NCBI GenBank assembly: GCA_009379995.1
Contig: WHSR01000008.1
Coordinates: forward strand, 43,507 to 107,506
DNA: 64,000 bases
Direction: 5' to 3'
From: Streptosporangiales bacterium
Lineage (GTDB): Bacteria; Actinomycetota; Actinomycetes; Streptosporangiales; WHSR01
In this document: piece by piece, positions 14,768 through 23,007 of the stretch
How positions within the stretch are numbered: the first letter of the stretch is position 1
Layout: each line of letters opens with the position of its first letter
The notes under the pieces: generated by a model
What the model was told of the DNA's origin: nothing
What the model saw: only the letters and a program-made list of their open reading frames with translations
Database searches by the model: none
Program-made: the position numbers and the translations under genes

Positions 14768-16621
14768 CTAGACGCCCATGCGGGCGCCCAGGGTTGCGTA
14801 GGCCGTCCGGTAACGTCGCGCATTGGCCCGCCAGGTACGGTGGCGGGCAACCTTGTCCCGCCCGGCTCGGCCCAGGTCACGGCATAGTTCTGGACTGTAG
14901 AGCAGCGATTCCAGCGAGTCAGCAAGGGCATGCGGATCTTCGGGTGAAGTTAACGTGCCGGTCACTCCAGGTTCGACAAGTTCGGCGAGTGCTCTGACAT
15001 CACTGGCGACCACGGGAAGACCGCTGGCCATTGCCTCAACGGGCTTGAGCGGAGTGACAAGGTGACATACCCGGTCGTTGGTGCGCGGCACCGCGAAGAT
15101 GTCCAGGACGGCGTGGTAGCGACGGACGTCGGCGAAGGCCACCCGTCCGGTGAACGTGACGGCGGCGTCCAGCTCGAGTTCGGCCGCGAGCTGCCGCAGG
15201 GCGGCGAGCTCCGGGCCGTCCCCGACGAGCAGCAGCCGCACCGGCGCACCGCGTCGACGCAGCTCGGCGCCGGCCCGAAGCAGCGTGTCGATGCCCTCGT
15301 AACCGTAGAACGTCGACACGGTACCGACCACTGCCGCGTCGTCCGGGATGCCGAGGGCGGCGCGCAGCACGCTCGCATCGGGCAGCGCCTCGAGGAAGAC
15401 GTCGTCGACCGCGTTCGGGACGACGAGGACCTTGTCGGCGGAGATGCCGCGGGCGACGATCTCCCCCGCCATCGCCTCACCGAGGGTCACCACCAGATCG
15501 GCCTCGCGCATGCAGCGGGTCTCCTGGTCACGGGAGAGCGCGTAGTGGTCGCACCCGGGATCCCTGCCGTCCACCCGACTCAGCCACGAGTCCTCGAGGA
15601 AGCCCCGTACCTCGTACACCACCGGGAGGCCGAAGCGGTCCCGAAGGGCCAGCGCGATCTGTGCGTTGACGTGGTTGCTCGCCGCGTGCAGGACGGCTGG
15701 CCGCAGCCCGGCGACCAGGTCGGCCGCGAGTTGGACGCCCCGGGCGAGCGCGGCGTCCGCGGAGGCGGGGATCACGGCCGGCAGCAGCCGGTGGTACGGC
15801 ACGCCGTCGACCTCGACCCGCCGACGCCCGTCGAGAACCCCCTGCGCGACCGGGAAGCCGAGCCGGGTGACGACCTGGGCGTCCAGGCCCGCGGCCCGCT
15901 GGGCGAGGGCGATCTGCTGGGTGCGCACGGTGTAGCCGGCGTTCTTGTACGGCAGCGCGTTGGTCACCAGGTGCAGCACCCGGCCCGGCGCCGGATCCAG
16001 CGGCCGGCGGCGGTCCGGTGCGGACCGCGTCGGCCCCGGGGTGAGGGTGCGGAGTTCACCTTCGATCCCGCGGCGCAGGCGTCCCATCCGCCCCCACCTC
16101 CGTCCGTGATCTTGCAGAAATTCAAATCGGGCGAGTTTGAATTTCTGCAAGATCACGGGCAAGGGGGTATCGCGGAGCATGTCCAGCGCGTCGCGCAGGC
16201 GGCCCTCCCGCCAGGCCAACCGGGCCTGCAGCAGCGGCCGTGCGCGATCGTCAGCGGGGACCCCGGCGAGGGTGCGGGCGGCGACGTCGGGTCGGTCGAC
16301 CGCGAGCGCGAACGCCGTCAGCCGGCGCGCGGCGCGCGGTTCGGGTCGCCCGGCGGCCGCCGATGCCGCGGCCTCCCACTCGCCGCGGTCCCATTGGACG
16401 AGCGCACGGGCGAGCGGCCCGCCGAACCGGGCCAGCACACGCCCGGCCGGCCCCTTCAACCGCCGGGGCACCGACCGGTGCGCCAGCACCGCGGCGCGGA
16501 CAGGATCGCCCGTAAGCTGGTTCCAGGCCACGGACGCGGCGGGCGGGAGAGCCCGGATCACGGCGGTGACCCGGTCGGACACATTGGCCACCGGACCGAA
16601 TCTCCCACCCCTAGGCGTCAT
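14768..16621 (-). CDS. Glycosyltransferase (GT4) with palindromic element translated in frame
   Basis: A 617-residue protein, long for GT4. Residues ~1-150 are a helical, Ala/Arg-rich domain (LARFGGPLARALVQWDRGEWEAAASAAA...); residues ~155-172 (VILQKFK...FEFLQDHG) are encoded by a palindromic repeat that elsewhere is intergenic; the GT-B enzyme occupies ~205-615 (LHLVTNALPYKNAGYTVR, then VGTVSTFYGYEGIDTLL, and LKPVEAMASGLPVVASDV with the family Glu). The repeat fills the linker between the two domains without breaking the frame. It is first in the minus-strand glycan operon, divergent from wecB. Confidence 0.82.
   Translation of the reverse strand: MTPRGGRFGPVANVSDRVTAVIRALPPAASVAWNQLTGDPVRAAVLAHRSVPRRLKGPAGRVLARFGGPLARALVQWDRGEWEAAASAAAGRPEPRAARRLTAFALAVDRPDVAARTLAGVPADDRARPLLQARLAWREGRLRDALDMLRDTPLPVILQKFKLARFEFLQDHGRRWGRMGRLRRGIEGELRTLTPGPTRSAPDRRRPLDPAPGRVLHLVTNALPYKNAGYTVRTQQIALAQRAAGLDAQVVTRLGFPVAQGVLDGRRRVEVDGVPYHRLLPAVIPASADAALARGVQLAADLVAGLRPAVLHAASNHVNAQIALALRDRFGLPVVYEVRGFLEDSWLSRVDGRDPGCDHYALSRDQETRCMREADLVVTLGEAMAGEIVARGISADKVLVVPNAVDDVFLEALPDASVLRAALGIPDDAAVVGTVSTFYGYEGIDTLLRAGAELRRRGAPVRLLLVGDGPELAALRQLAAELELDAAVTFTGRVAFADVRRYHAVLDIFAVPRTNDRVCHLVTPLKPVEAMASGLPVVASDVRALAELVEPGVTGTLTSPEDPHALADSLESLLYSPELCRDLGRAGRDKVARHRTWRANARRYRTAYATLGARMGV
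16104..16158. repeat. Palindromic element A, copy 1 (inside glycosyltransferase gene)
   Basis: Two perfect 23-bp arms (16104-16126 and 16136-16158) around a 9-nt loop; the shared core is GTGATCTTGCAGAA. The same arms recur at 40930-41000 and 53678-53745, and a half arm at 47536-47557. This copy alone lies inside a coding region, where it adds about 18 residues in frame, and it lacks the TTGGTC extension of the other copies. Confidence 0.9.
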
Positions 16622-16624
16622 GAT

Positions 16625-16646
16625 CTGGGATGTTAGTGACTCCCAG
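16625..16646. promoter_or_regulatory. Inverted repeat CTGGGA-N10-TCCCAG between divergent genes
   Basis: Two 6-bp arms in the 47-bp gap between the divergent glycosyltransferase and wecB genes. It could be an operator or a hairpin in either leader. Short arms make chance occurrence possible. Confidence 0.3.
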
Positions 16647-16668
16647 AGCTCAGCACCGAAAGGCAGCG

Positions 16669-17769
16669 ATGCTCGCGCCCATCGTTCACGTTCTCGGCGC
16701 CCGCCCGAATTTCGTCAAGGCGGCGCCGGTGATCGACGCATTGCGGGCCGCTCGGTACCCGCAGTCGGTGGTCCACACCGGCCAGCACTACGACGAGCGT
16801 CTCTCGGACGTCTTCTTCGCCCAGCTGGGTCTGCCGGAGCCCGACGTCAACCTGGGGATCGGCTCGGGGAGCCACGCCGAACAAACGGCAGCGGCGATGG
16901 TGGGGCTGGAGCGGGAGTTCCTCGCGCGCTCTCCCGGACTGGTGGTGGTGTACGGCGACGTGAACTCCACGCTCGCCGCCGCCCTAGTCGCGGCGAAGCT
17001 GCACCTGCCGGTCGCTCACGTCGAGGCGGGGCTGCGCAGCTTCGACGAGACGATGCCGGAGGAGATCAACCGGCGTCTGACCGACCAGCTCTGCGAGCTG
17101 CTCTTCACCACCAGCCCGGAGGCCGTCGGGCACCTGGTGAACGAGGGGGTGGACCTCGCCCGGGTCCACTTCGTCGGCAACCCGATGATCGATACGTTGC
17201 TCGCCAACCTCGACAGGTTCGACACCGAGCGGGTGCGCCGGGACCAGGCGCTGCCGGACCGCTACGCGGTCGCCACCCTGCATCGGCCGGCCAACGTCGA
17301 CGATCCCGAGGTCGCGAGCACCCTGGTGCGAGCGCTGCACGAGGTGGCCGCGTCGGCCGACGTCGTGATCCCGGTGCACCCACGGGGTCGAGCCACCCTG
17401 GAGGCAGCCGGACTGAGCCGCGACCCGCGTGTGCACGTCCGCGAACCGTTGTCGTACGTGGAGTTCGTCGCGCTCGTCCGGGGGGCGGCCGCCGTGATCA
17501 CCGACTCCGGCGGGGTGCAGGAGGAGACGACGGTCCTCGGCGTTCCGTGCCTCACCCTGCGGCCGAACACCGAGCGGCCCATCACCATCAGCCACGGCAC
17601 CAACCGACTGGTCACCTACCAGGAGCTGGTCCCCGCCGCGCGCAAGGCCATCGAAGAACCCCTGACGGAGGCGGACGCGCCCGAGCGGCCGCCTCTGTGG
17701 GACGGCCGCGCCGGCGCCCGCATCGCCTCCGTGATCGCTGCCTGGATGGAGAGGGATGTCCTCCGCTGA
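16669..17769 (+). CDS. wecB: UDP-N-acetylglucosamine 2-epimerase (non-hydrolysing)
   Basis: A 366-residue enzyme. The ATG at 16669 has an AAAGG site 7 bp upstream and gives MLAPIVHVLGARPNFVKAAP, the family N-terminus; an upstream ATG at 16630 is less likely. Key residues: GARPNFVKAAP, VYGDVNSTLAAALVA, HVEAGLRSFDETMPEE, VHPRG, and ITDSGGVQEET with VPCLTLRPNTERP near residue 290. It interconverts UDP-GlcNAc and UDP-ManNAc. With the nearby wecC product it would supply UDP-ManNAcA. The next gene overlaps its end by 14 bp. Confidence 0.9.
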   Translation: MLAPIVHVLGARPNFVKAAPVIDALRAARYPQSVVHTGQHYDERLSDVFFAQLGLPEPDVNLGIGSGSHAEQTAAAMVGLEREFLARSPGLVVVYGDVNSTLAAALVAAKLHLPVAHVEAGLRSFDETMPEEINRRLTDQLCELLFTTSPEAVGHLVNEGVDLARVHFVGNPMIDTLLANLDRFDTERVRRDQALPDRYAVATLHRPANVDDPEVASTLVRALHEVAASADVVIPVHPRGRATLEAAGLSRDPRVHVREPLSYVEFVALVRGAAAVITDSGGVQEETTVLGVPCLTLRPNTERPITISHGTNRLVTYQELVPAARKAIEEPLTEADAPERPPLWDGRAGARIASVIAAWMERDVLR

Positions 17770-18415
17770 ACCGCTGATGACAGCGGCCGAGGCGGCGGCG
17801 TACTGGGATACCAGGCACCGGCGCCAGGACGAGCTGCGCTCCGGCGGCCACATCGGGCTCGACCGGGCGGGCAACGAGATGTTCTACGCCCGCCGGCTGG
17901 GCACGCTGCTCGAGATCATCGGCGACGGCGCGAACCCCGCCGACCCGCTCTTCCTGCTCGACGCGGGCTGCGGCAAGGGCTCCTTCGCGCACGCGCTCGC
18001 CCGCTGCGGCCATCGGGTGGATGCCATCGACGCCAGCCCGAGCGCGATTTCGTCGTGCCGGAGGCGCGCGGAGGAAACCGGCCCGCGGTTCTTCGTCTCG
18101 TCGCTGTCGGCGTGGCGAAGCCCGTTCCTCTACGACGTCGTCTACTCGATCGACGTCCTCTTCCACATCCTCGACGACGCCGAGTGGGAGGCCTCGCTCA
18201 CCAACCTGGCCTCGCTGGTCCGGCTCGCCGGGACCCTGGTGGTCACCGACGAGGGGGAGTTGTCGCGGACGCAGCGAGGCACGTACATCCTGCACAGAGC
18301 CCGGGAGGAGTACTGCCGGGCAGTGGAGCGGCGCGGGCTCGTGCTCCGCGAGTTCCGTCCGTACGGTTTCCGGGAGAACCGGGTCGGCTTCTACGTCTTC
18401 ACGAGGACCCACTGA
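17756..18415 (+). CDS. Class I SAM-dependent methyltransferase
   Basis: A 219-residue protein with the SAM-binding loop LLDAGCGKGSFAHAL (about residues 65-79), an acidic end of strand 2 (VDAIDASPSA) and DVVYSIDVLFHILDDAEWE (about residues 123-141). The N-terminus (AAAYWDTRHRRQDELRSGGH) resembles glycan or small-molecule methyltransferases. It sits between wecB and a large unknown envelope protein, overlapping both, so a sugar of the surface glycan is a likely substrate; that is inference. Confidence 0.82.
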   Translation: MSSAEPLMTAAEAAAYWDTRHRRQDELRSGGHIGLDRAGNEMFYARRLGTLLEIIGDGANPADPLFLLDAGCGKGSFAHALARCGHRVDAIDASPSAISSCRRRAEETGPRFFVSSLSAWRSPFLYDVVYSIDVLFHILDDAEWEASLTNLASLVRLAGTLVVTDEGELSRTQRGTYILHRAREEYCRAVERRGLVLREFRPYGFRENRVGFYVFTRTH

Positions 18416-20712
18416 TGCGGCTGTTGGATCTGCTGCACCCCTATCTGGATGGCGTGCACACGGTCATCGAGGTCAGCACCGACGAGTTCGATCTGGCCGG
18501 CTACCTGCACCTCCCGGAGGGCGTGTCCCACCGGCGCCGCCATCCCGCGGAAGCCGCCGCCGACGAGGTCTTCGGCGCCGGGGTGCTGGTGCTCGCCGTC
18601 TTGGGCCCGGCCCTCGGGCCGGACCAGGGGGCAGAGCCGTGCCGGCGGGTGATCGAGCGGATGCGTCCCGGCGGGCGGGGGCTGATCCTGTTCGGCGACC
18701 AGGCGGCCGAGATGCCCTATCACCTCGTCCTCGACGACCTGGTGGCCGCCGGCTGCCAGGTGCTGCAGGCGGCCACCCTCGATTACGTCCACCTGCGCAG
18801 CGGCATCGCGTTCGCCGCGGTCGAGGAGGTCGTGCCGCCCCGCGACCATTTCGGCCGGCCCACCGTCGCGGGCGAGGAGCCCTGGACCCTGCTCCGGATG
18901 GCGAACGAGTACGTACTCGCCGACCTCGTCGCCAGGGGGATGCGGGCGCGGCTCGCCGATCTCGAGCCCTTCGCGCCGCGGGGTGCCGGAACGGCCGAAG
19001 CTCGGGAGGAGGACGAGGAAGGGCGCGCCGCCTCGGAAGCCGCGACGGTCGCCGCGGCCAGGCAGGAGCGGCAGCGGCTGAAGGCGGCGCTGGCCGAACG
19101 GGAAGCCCAGCTCCGGCGGGCGGAGAGCCGGCTCGCCGCGATCGAGGGCTCGACCAAGCTGCGGATCGGGCAGGTGTTCGTGAACGCCGGCCGCCGTCCG
19201 GTCCGCGGCGCGGTGACGCTGCCGCGTGAGCTGTATCGGCTGTGGCGCCGGCGTGGTGCGGGGTCGGCCGCCCGCCGGCCGGCCGAGCCGGGCACCGCCG
19301 GCAGGGCCGCCGGCCACGGGCCCTTCCTCGGCGCCGAGCCCGTGGTCGGTGCCGAGGAACGCCTGTTGCTGCGGCACACGGCCGCCTCGTTGGGTCCGCG
19401 CGACCGGCTGGTCGTCGCGGGGGTGCTGCGCGAAGAGACCTGCGCGGCGCTCGCCCCCGACGCCGTGGTCGACCCGATGCTTCCGCACGACGCGCTCCTC
19501 GTCCTGGAGCGCACCGAGCCGGACGTGGTGCTGATCGAGGCCGCCGCCGCGCAGGCCTGCGGCCCCTGGGCCTATCTCGGCAACCTAGTCGCCGTCGACA
19601 GGGACCGCCGGCTGGCGGAGCTGATCTCCGCCGCGCACGTGCTCGGCTGCCCCGTCGTGCTGTGGCGCAACGCCCCGGCCAGCGGCGCACCGGGACTTTC
19701 CCGCTTCGAGGAGTTGCCGCCGAGCCGCGGCTTCGACGCGGTGGTCGACGGCGACCTCGGTGTCCAGCTCGCCCAGATGGGTCCCGTCGCCCTGGATCCG
19801 GGCCGGTCACGGGAGCCGGTGTACGTGGGTCCGCGGGACCCGCGGGAGCCGCCAGCGGTACGCCGGCTGCTCGACGAAGTGCTGGCCGGCAGGTACAGCG
19901 ACGCGGGCGTCCGCGTTCTCGAGCCGGTGACCCTCCGGCAGCGGGTCGAGGCGCACCGTGGCCGGGCGGTGTTCCTGGCGTCCCGCCGGCCGCAGGTCCT
20001 CGAGCAGCTGGCGGCCGGCGGCAGGGTGGTCGCCGCCTCCGACCGGCTGCTGGGCGATGACCTGCTGCCCCACGCCACGGCCGTCGCCGACGCCGAGCAC
20101 GCGGTGAAGGAGCTGCACGCCGCTGCCGAGGCGGGGCCACGGGACCCGACCGAGGTACGGGCGGCGCTGCGCCAGCTCTTCCGCGCCCACGCGACGCCGG
20201 TCAGGCTCGGCGAGATGGCCCGCCGGCTCGGGCTCGCCGTCGATCCGCTCGCCGGAAGGCGGGTGGCGGTGCTCGCCGAGATCACCGACGCCGGGCGGGC
20301 CGACCGGTTCGTCGACGCGGTACTCGGCCAGGCGCACCGCCCGGCGGAGGCCGTGGTGCGCGCCCCCGCCGACCTCGGCCGGGCGTGGGACGAGCTGACC
20401 GCGACAGGTGTGCCGGTGCGGGTCGCCGACCGCGGATCGCTGCGGGATCTGGCCGCGGCCGCGCGGTCCCGGTGGGCGATGCCCTGGTCGGCGGACCGCG
20501 ACTACCCGGAGACCTACCTGCTCGATCTGGTCTGCGCGGGGGAGTGCTCCCGGGCCGACGTCGTGGGGCACGCCGACGACGGCGGCGACTACGTGTTCGC
20601 GCCGTCGCTGCGGCCCGCCCTGATCCGCCGTGACCTGCTCGCCGACCTGCCCGCCGACGAGCCGGCCGAGGCGTGGGCGCGACGCGGCTCCCAGCTCTTC
20701 GCGATCCGCTGA
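18415..20712 (+). CDS. Large unknown protein of the glycan cluster with coiled coil
   Basis: A 765-residue protein; the ATG overlaps the preceding stop (TGATG), so a much longer upstream frame is rejected. Residues ~1-165 look like a Rossmann-type, methyltransferase-related fold lacking a clear SAM loop (VLVLAVLGPALG, MRPGGRGLILFGDQ). Residues ~195-250 are a charged coiled coil (EEDEEGRAASEAATVAAARQ). Residues ~300-765 hold alpha/beta segments (DVVLIEAAAAQACGPWAYL, RRVAVLAEITDAGRADRFV) reminiscent of a glycosyltransferase-associated DUF and end before a free GT gene 12 bp on. No signal peptide or membrane segment. Role in envelope glycan synthesis is inferred from location. Confidence 0.6.
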   Translation: MRLLDLLHPYLDGVHTVIEVSTDEFDLAGYLHLPEGVSHRRRHPAEAAADEVFGAGVLVLAVLGPALGPDQGAEPCRRVIERMRPGGRGLILFGDQAAEMPYHLVLDDLVAAGCQVLQAATLDYVHLRSGIAFAAVEEVVPPRDHFGRPTVAGEEPWTLLRMANEYVLADLVARGMRARLADLEPFAPRGAGTAEAREEDEEGRAASEAATVAAARQERQRLKAALAEREAQLRRAESRLAAIEGSTKLRIGQVFVNAGRRPVRGAVTLPRELYRLWRRRGAGSAARRPAEPGTAGRAAGHGPFLGAEPVVGAEERLLLRHTAASLGPRDRLVVAGVLREETCAALAPDAVVDPMLPHDALLVLERTEPDVVLIEAAAAQACGPWAYLGNLVAVDRDRRLAELISAAHVLGCPVVLWRNAPASGAPGLSRFEELPPSRGFDAVVDGDLGVQLAQMGPVALDPGRSREPVYVGPRDPREPPAVRRLLDEVLAGRYSDAGVRVLEPVTLRQRVEAHRGRAVFLASRRPQVLEQLAAGGRVVAASDRLLGDDLLPHATAVADAEHAVKELHAAAEAGPRDPTEVRAALRQLFRAHATPVRLGEMARRLGLAVDPLAGRRVAVLAEITDAGRADRFVDAVLGQAHRPAEAVVRAPADLGRAWDELTATGVPVRVADRGSLRDLAAAARSRWAMPWSADRDYPETYLLDLVCAGECSRADVVGHADDGGDYVFAPSLRPALIRRDLLADLPADEPAEAWARRGSQLFAIR

Positions 20713-20724
20713 AAGGACAACCCG

Positions 20725-22989
20725 GTGGCCCACCGACCACTGCGCGCTCTGGTGTACGGGGATGTGAACCTCAACCTGATCGACGGCTCCGCGATCTGGC
20801 TACAGGGCATCGTCCAGGTGCTGGATCGTCTCGGCTGCGAGGTCAGCCTGTTGCTCAAGTCGCCGGTGCGGACCACCCGGCTGCTGGACCCGCTGATGGC
20901 GCTGCCGGGCGTGACCGTACACCGCCCGTACGAGGAGCGGCTGCTGGACGGGGTCACCGGCACCGGCATGAGCCCGCTGCAGGCGTCCAGGCTGCTGCGG
21001 CTCCTGGACCGGCAGGAACCGTACGATCTGATCGTTCTCCGCGGGCAGCGGATGGTCCACCAGGTCGTCGCGAACGGCGGCATGGAGGGAAGGCTGTGGC
21101 CCTACCTCACCGACATCCCGCAGTCGGTGCCGGAGATGGGCGAGACGGCGCTGACCCAGCTGACCGAGGTGGCCGAGGCATCGCGCGTCCTGCTGTGCCA
21201 GACCGAGGAGCTGCGCTGCTTTCTGGAGGGTTCGGTGCCGGCCGCATGCGGGAAGTGCCTGCTCCTGCCGCCCCTGGTACCGGAGATCGGGGCCGAGCAG
21301 CCCCCGCAACGTAGACCGCCGGAGTCGCGCCCGGTCAAGCTCGTGTACACCGGTAAGTACGCGCCGCACTGGAAGACCTACGAGATGACCTCGCTGCCCG
21401 CGCTGTTGCGGGCGGGCGGGGTGCCGGCGGAGCTGCACATGGTCGGCGACAAGATCCACACCGACCGCGCCGACCCCGACTACGGCAGGCGGATGCTCCA
21501 GGCGCTGCGCTCGGCGCCGGGCGTGGTGTGGCACGGTGGCCACTCCCGCGAGGATGCCATGCAGCTGGCCGCCTCCTGCGACGTCGGGCTGTCGTGGCGG
21601 CATCCGCAACTGGACGCCAGCCTGGAGCTGTCCACGAAGGTGCTGGAGTTCGGCGCGCTGGGGCTGCCGGTCGTCCTCAACCGTACGCCCATGCACGAGG
21701 AACTGCTCGGCGTCGACTATCCGCTCTTCGTTGGCGACTCCCCGGAGGGCGTCGGTGATCCCTCCGGCGCCGTCGTCGAGACGATCGCCACGGCTGTGCG
21801 GTCTCCGCAGACGTACCAGCTGGCCGCCGACCGCTGCCGGGAGGCGGCGCGGCGGTTCACCCTGGACCAGGCGGTGGAGCGGATGCGCACCCACATCGAC
21901 CGGGTGTTCCCGTCGGCTCGGGCGCTTGCCGAGCGGTCCGCCCCGCTGCGGGTCGGGGTTGCCGGGCACGATCTCAAGTTCTTCAGCCGGCTGCTCGACT
22001 ACCTGCGCGCGCTGCCGGGCGTCGAGGTGCGCCTCGACCAGTGGGAATCGCTCGGCAGCCACGACCCGGTGGCCAGCCGGGAGCTGCTGAAGTGGGCCGA
22101 CGTCATCGTCTGCGAGTGGTGTGGCCCGGTCGCCGTGTGGTACAGCCGGCACAAGCGGAACGACCAGCGGCTCATCGTACGGTTGCACCGGTTCGAGCTG
22201 TACGCGTCGTGGCCGTCGAGGGTGGACATCGACGCGGTGGACCAGGTCGTCTGCGTGAGCCCGCACTACGCCCGGCTCACCCGCGAGCGCACCGGATGGC
22301 CGGCCGACAAGATCGTCGTCGTGCCCAACTGGGTGGACGCCGAGGCCTACGACCGGTCCAAGCTCACCGGTGCCCAGTTCCACCTCGGGCTGATCGGTAT
22401 CACCCCGTCGCGCAAGCGGCCCGACCTCGCCCTCGACGTGCTGGAGGAGTTGCGCCGCCGCGACCCCAGGTTCCACCTCTTCGCCAAGACCAAGATGACC
22501 TGGGACTACTGGTGGATGTGGAACAAGGCCGAGGAGCGCGAGCACTGCGACGAGATGCTGGCCCGGGTGCAGCGTTCACCGATGCTGCGCGGCGCCGTGG
22601 TCTTCGATCCGTTCGGCCCGGACGTGGCCGCCTGGCTGCGCCGCATCGGTTTCGTGCTGTCCACCAGCGACGACGAGAGCTTCCACCTGGCGCCCGCCGA
22701 GGGCATGGCCTCCGGCGCGGTGCCCGTGCTGCGGAACTGGCCGGGGGTGGAGACGATCTACGACACGCGCTGGGTGCACCGTGACCCCGCGGAGATGGCG
22801 GAGGCGATCCACGCGATCGTGCGCGAAGGGCGCTGGGACGACGAGCGCGCGCTCGCCAAGGAGCAGGCACGGGAGGCGTACGACCTCGGCCGGGTGGGTG
22901 AGATGTTCACCCGCCTGCTCACCGAGAACCTGCCGCCGAGATCTATGTTGTGGGGGTCCGAACCGGACAAAATGGCCCCCACAACATAG
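20725..22989 (+). CDS. Double-domain glycosyltransferase (two GT4-like halves)
   Basis: A 754-residue cytoplasmic protein; GTG start with AAAGGAC 6 bp upstream. The first half (residues ~1-395) has a GT-B nucleotide-sugar region: LVYTGKYAPHWKTYEM, WHGGHSREDAMQLAASCDVGLSWR, STKVLEFGALGLPVVLN. The second half (~400-740) repeats the design: LRVGVAGHDLKFFSRLLDYL, VCVSPHYARL, VVVPNWVDAEAY, GLIGITPSRKRPDLALDVL and SDDESFHLAPAEGMASGAVPV with the family Glu. The last ~16 residues (RSMLWGSEPDKMAPTT) and the stop are encoded by a long palindrome, so the native C-terminus seems replaced. Confidence 0.82.
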   Translation: MAHRPLRALVYGDVNLNLIDGSAIWLQGIVQVLDRLGCEVSLLLKSPVRTTRLLDPLMALPGVTVHRPYEERLLDGVTGTGMSPLQASRLLRLLDRQEPYDLIVLRGQRMVHQVVANGGMEGRLWPYLTDIPQSVPEMGETALTQLTEVAEASRVLLCQTEELRCFLEGSVPAACGKCLLLPPLVPEIGAEQPPQRRPPESRPVKLVYTGKYAPHWKTYEMTSLPALLRAGGVPAELHMVGDKIHTDRADPDYGRRMLQALRSAPGVVWHGGHSREDAMQLAASCDVGLSWRHPQLDASLELSTKVLEFGALGLPVVLNRTPMHEELLGVDYPLFVGDSPEGVGDPSGAVVETIATAVRSPQTYQLAADRCREAARRFTLDQAVERMRTHIDRVFPSARALAERSAPLRVGVAGHDLKFFSRLLDYLRALPGVEVRLDQWESLGSHDPVASRELLKWADVIVCEWCGPVAVWYSRHKRNDQRLIVRLHRFELYASWPSRVDIDAVDQVVCVSPHYARLTRERTGWPADKIVVVPNWVDAEAYDRSKLTGAQFHLGLIGITPSRKRPDLALDVLEELRRRDPRFHLFAKTKMTWDYWWMWNKAEEREHCDEMLARVQRSPMLRGAVVFDPFGPDVAAWLRRIGFVLSTSDDESFHLAPAEGMASGAVPVLRNWPGVETIYDTRWVHRDPAEMAEAIHAIVREGRWDDERALAKEQAREAYDLGRVGEMFTRLLTENLPPRSMLWGSEPDKMAPTT

Positions 22990-22999
22990 ATCTCGGCGG
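22933..22999. repeat. Palindromic element B between convergent genes
   Basis: Perfect 24-bp arms (22933-22956 and 22976-22999) around a 19-nt loop that itself contains TCCG-AA-CCGGA. The right arm holds the stop codon of the upstream glycosyltransferase; the convergent LCP gene ends at 23008. Sequence is unrelated to element A. It is well placed to be a bidirectional terminator, though no T-run is seen. Confidence 0.88.
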
Positions 23000-23007
23000 T
23001 GGGGCCT

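Noticed and set aside
18473..20140. Minus-strand frame of 555 residues rich in Arg and Pro
   Set aside because: Shadow of the large glycan-cluster protein; no recognisable fold or ribosome site.
20800..22545. Long minus-strand frame of 581 residues
   Set aside because: Antisense to the double glycosyltransferase; low-complexity composition and no domain.
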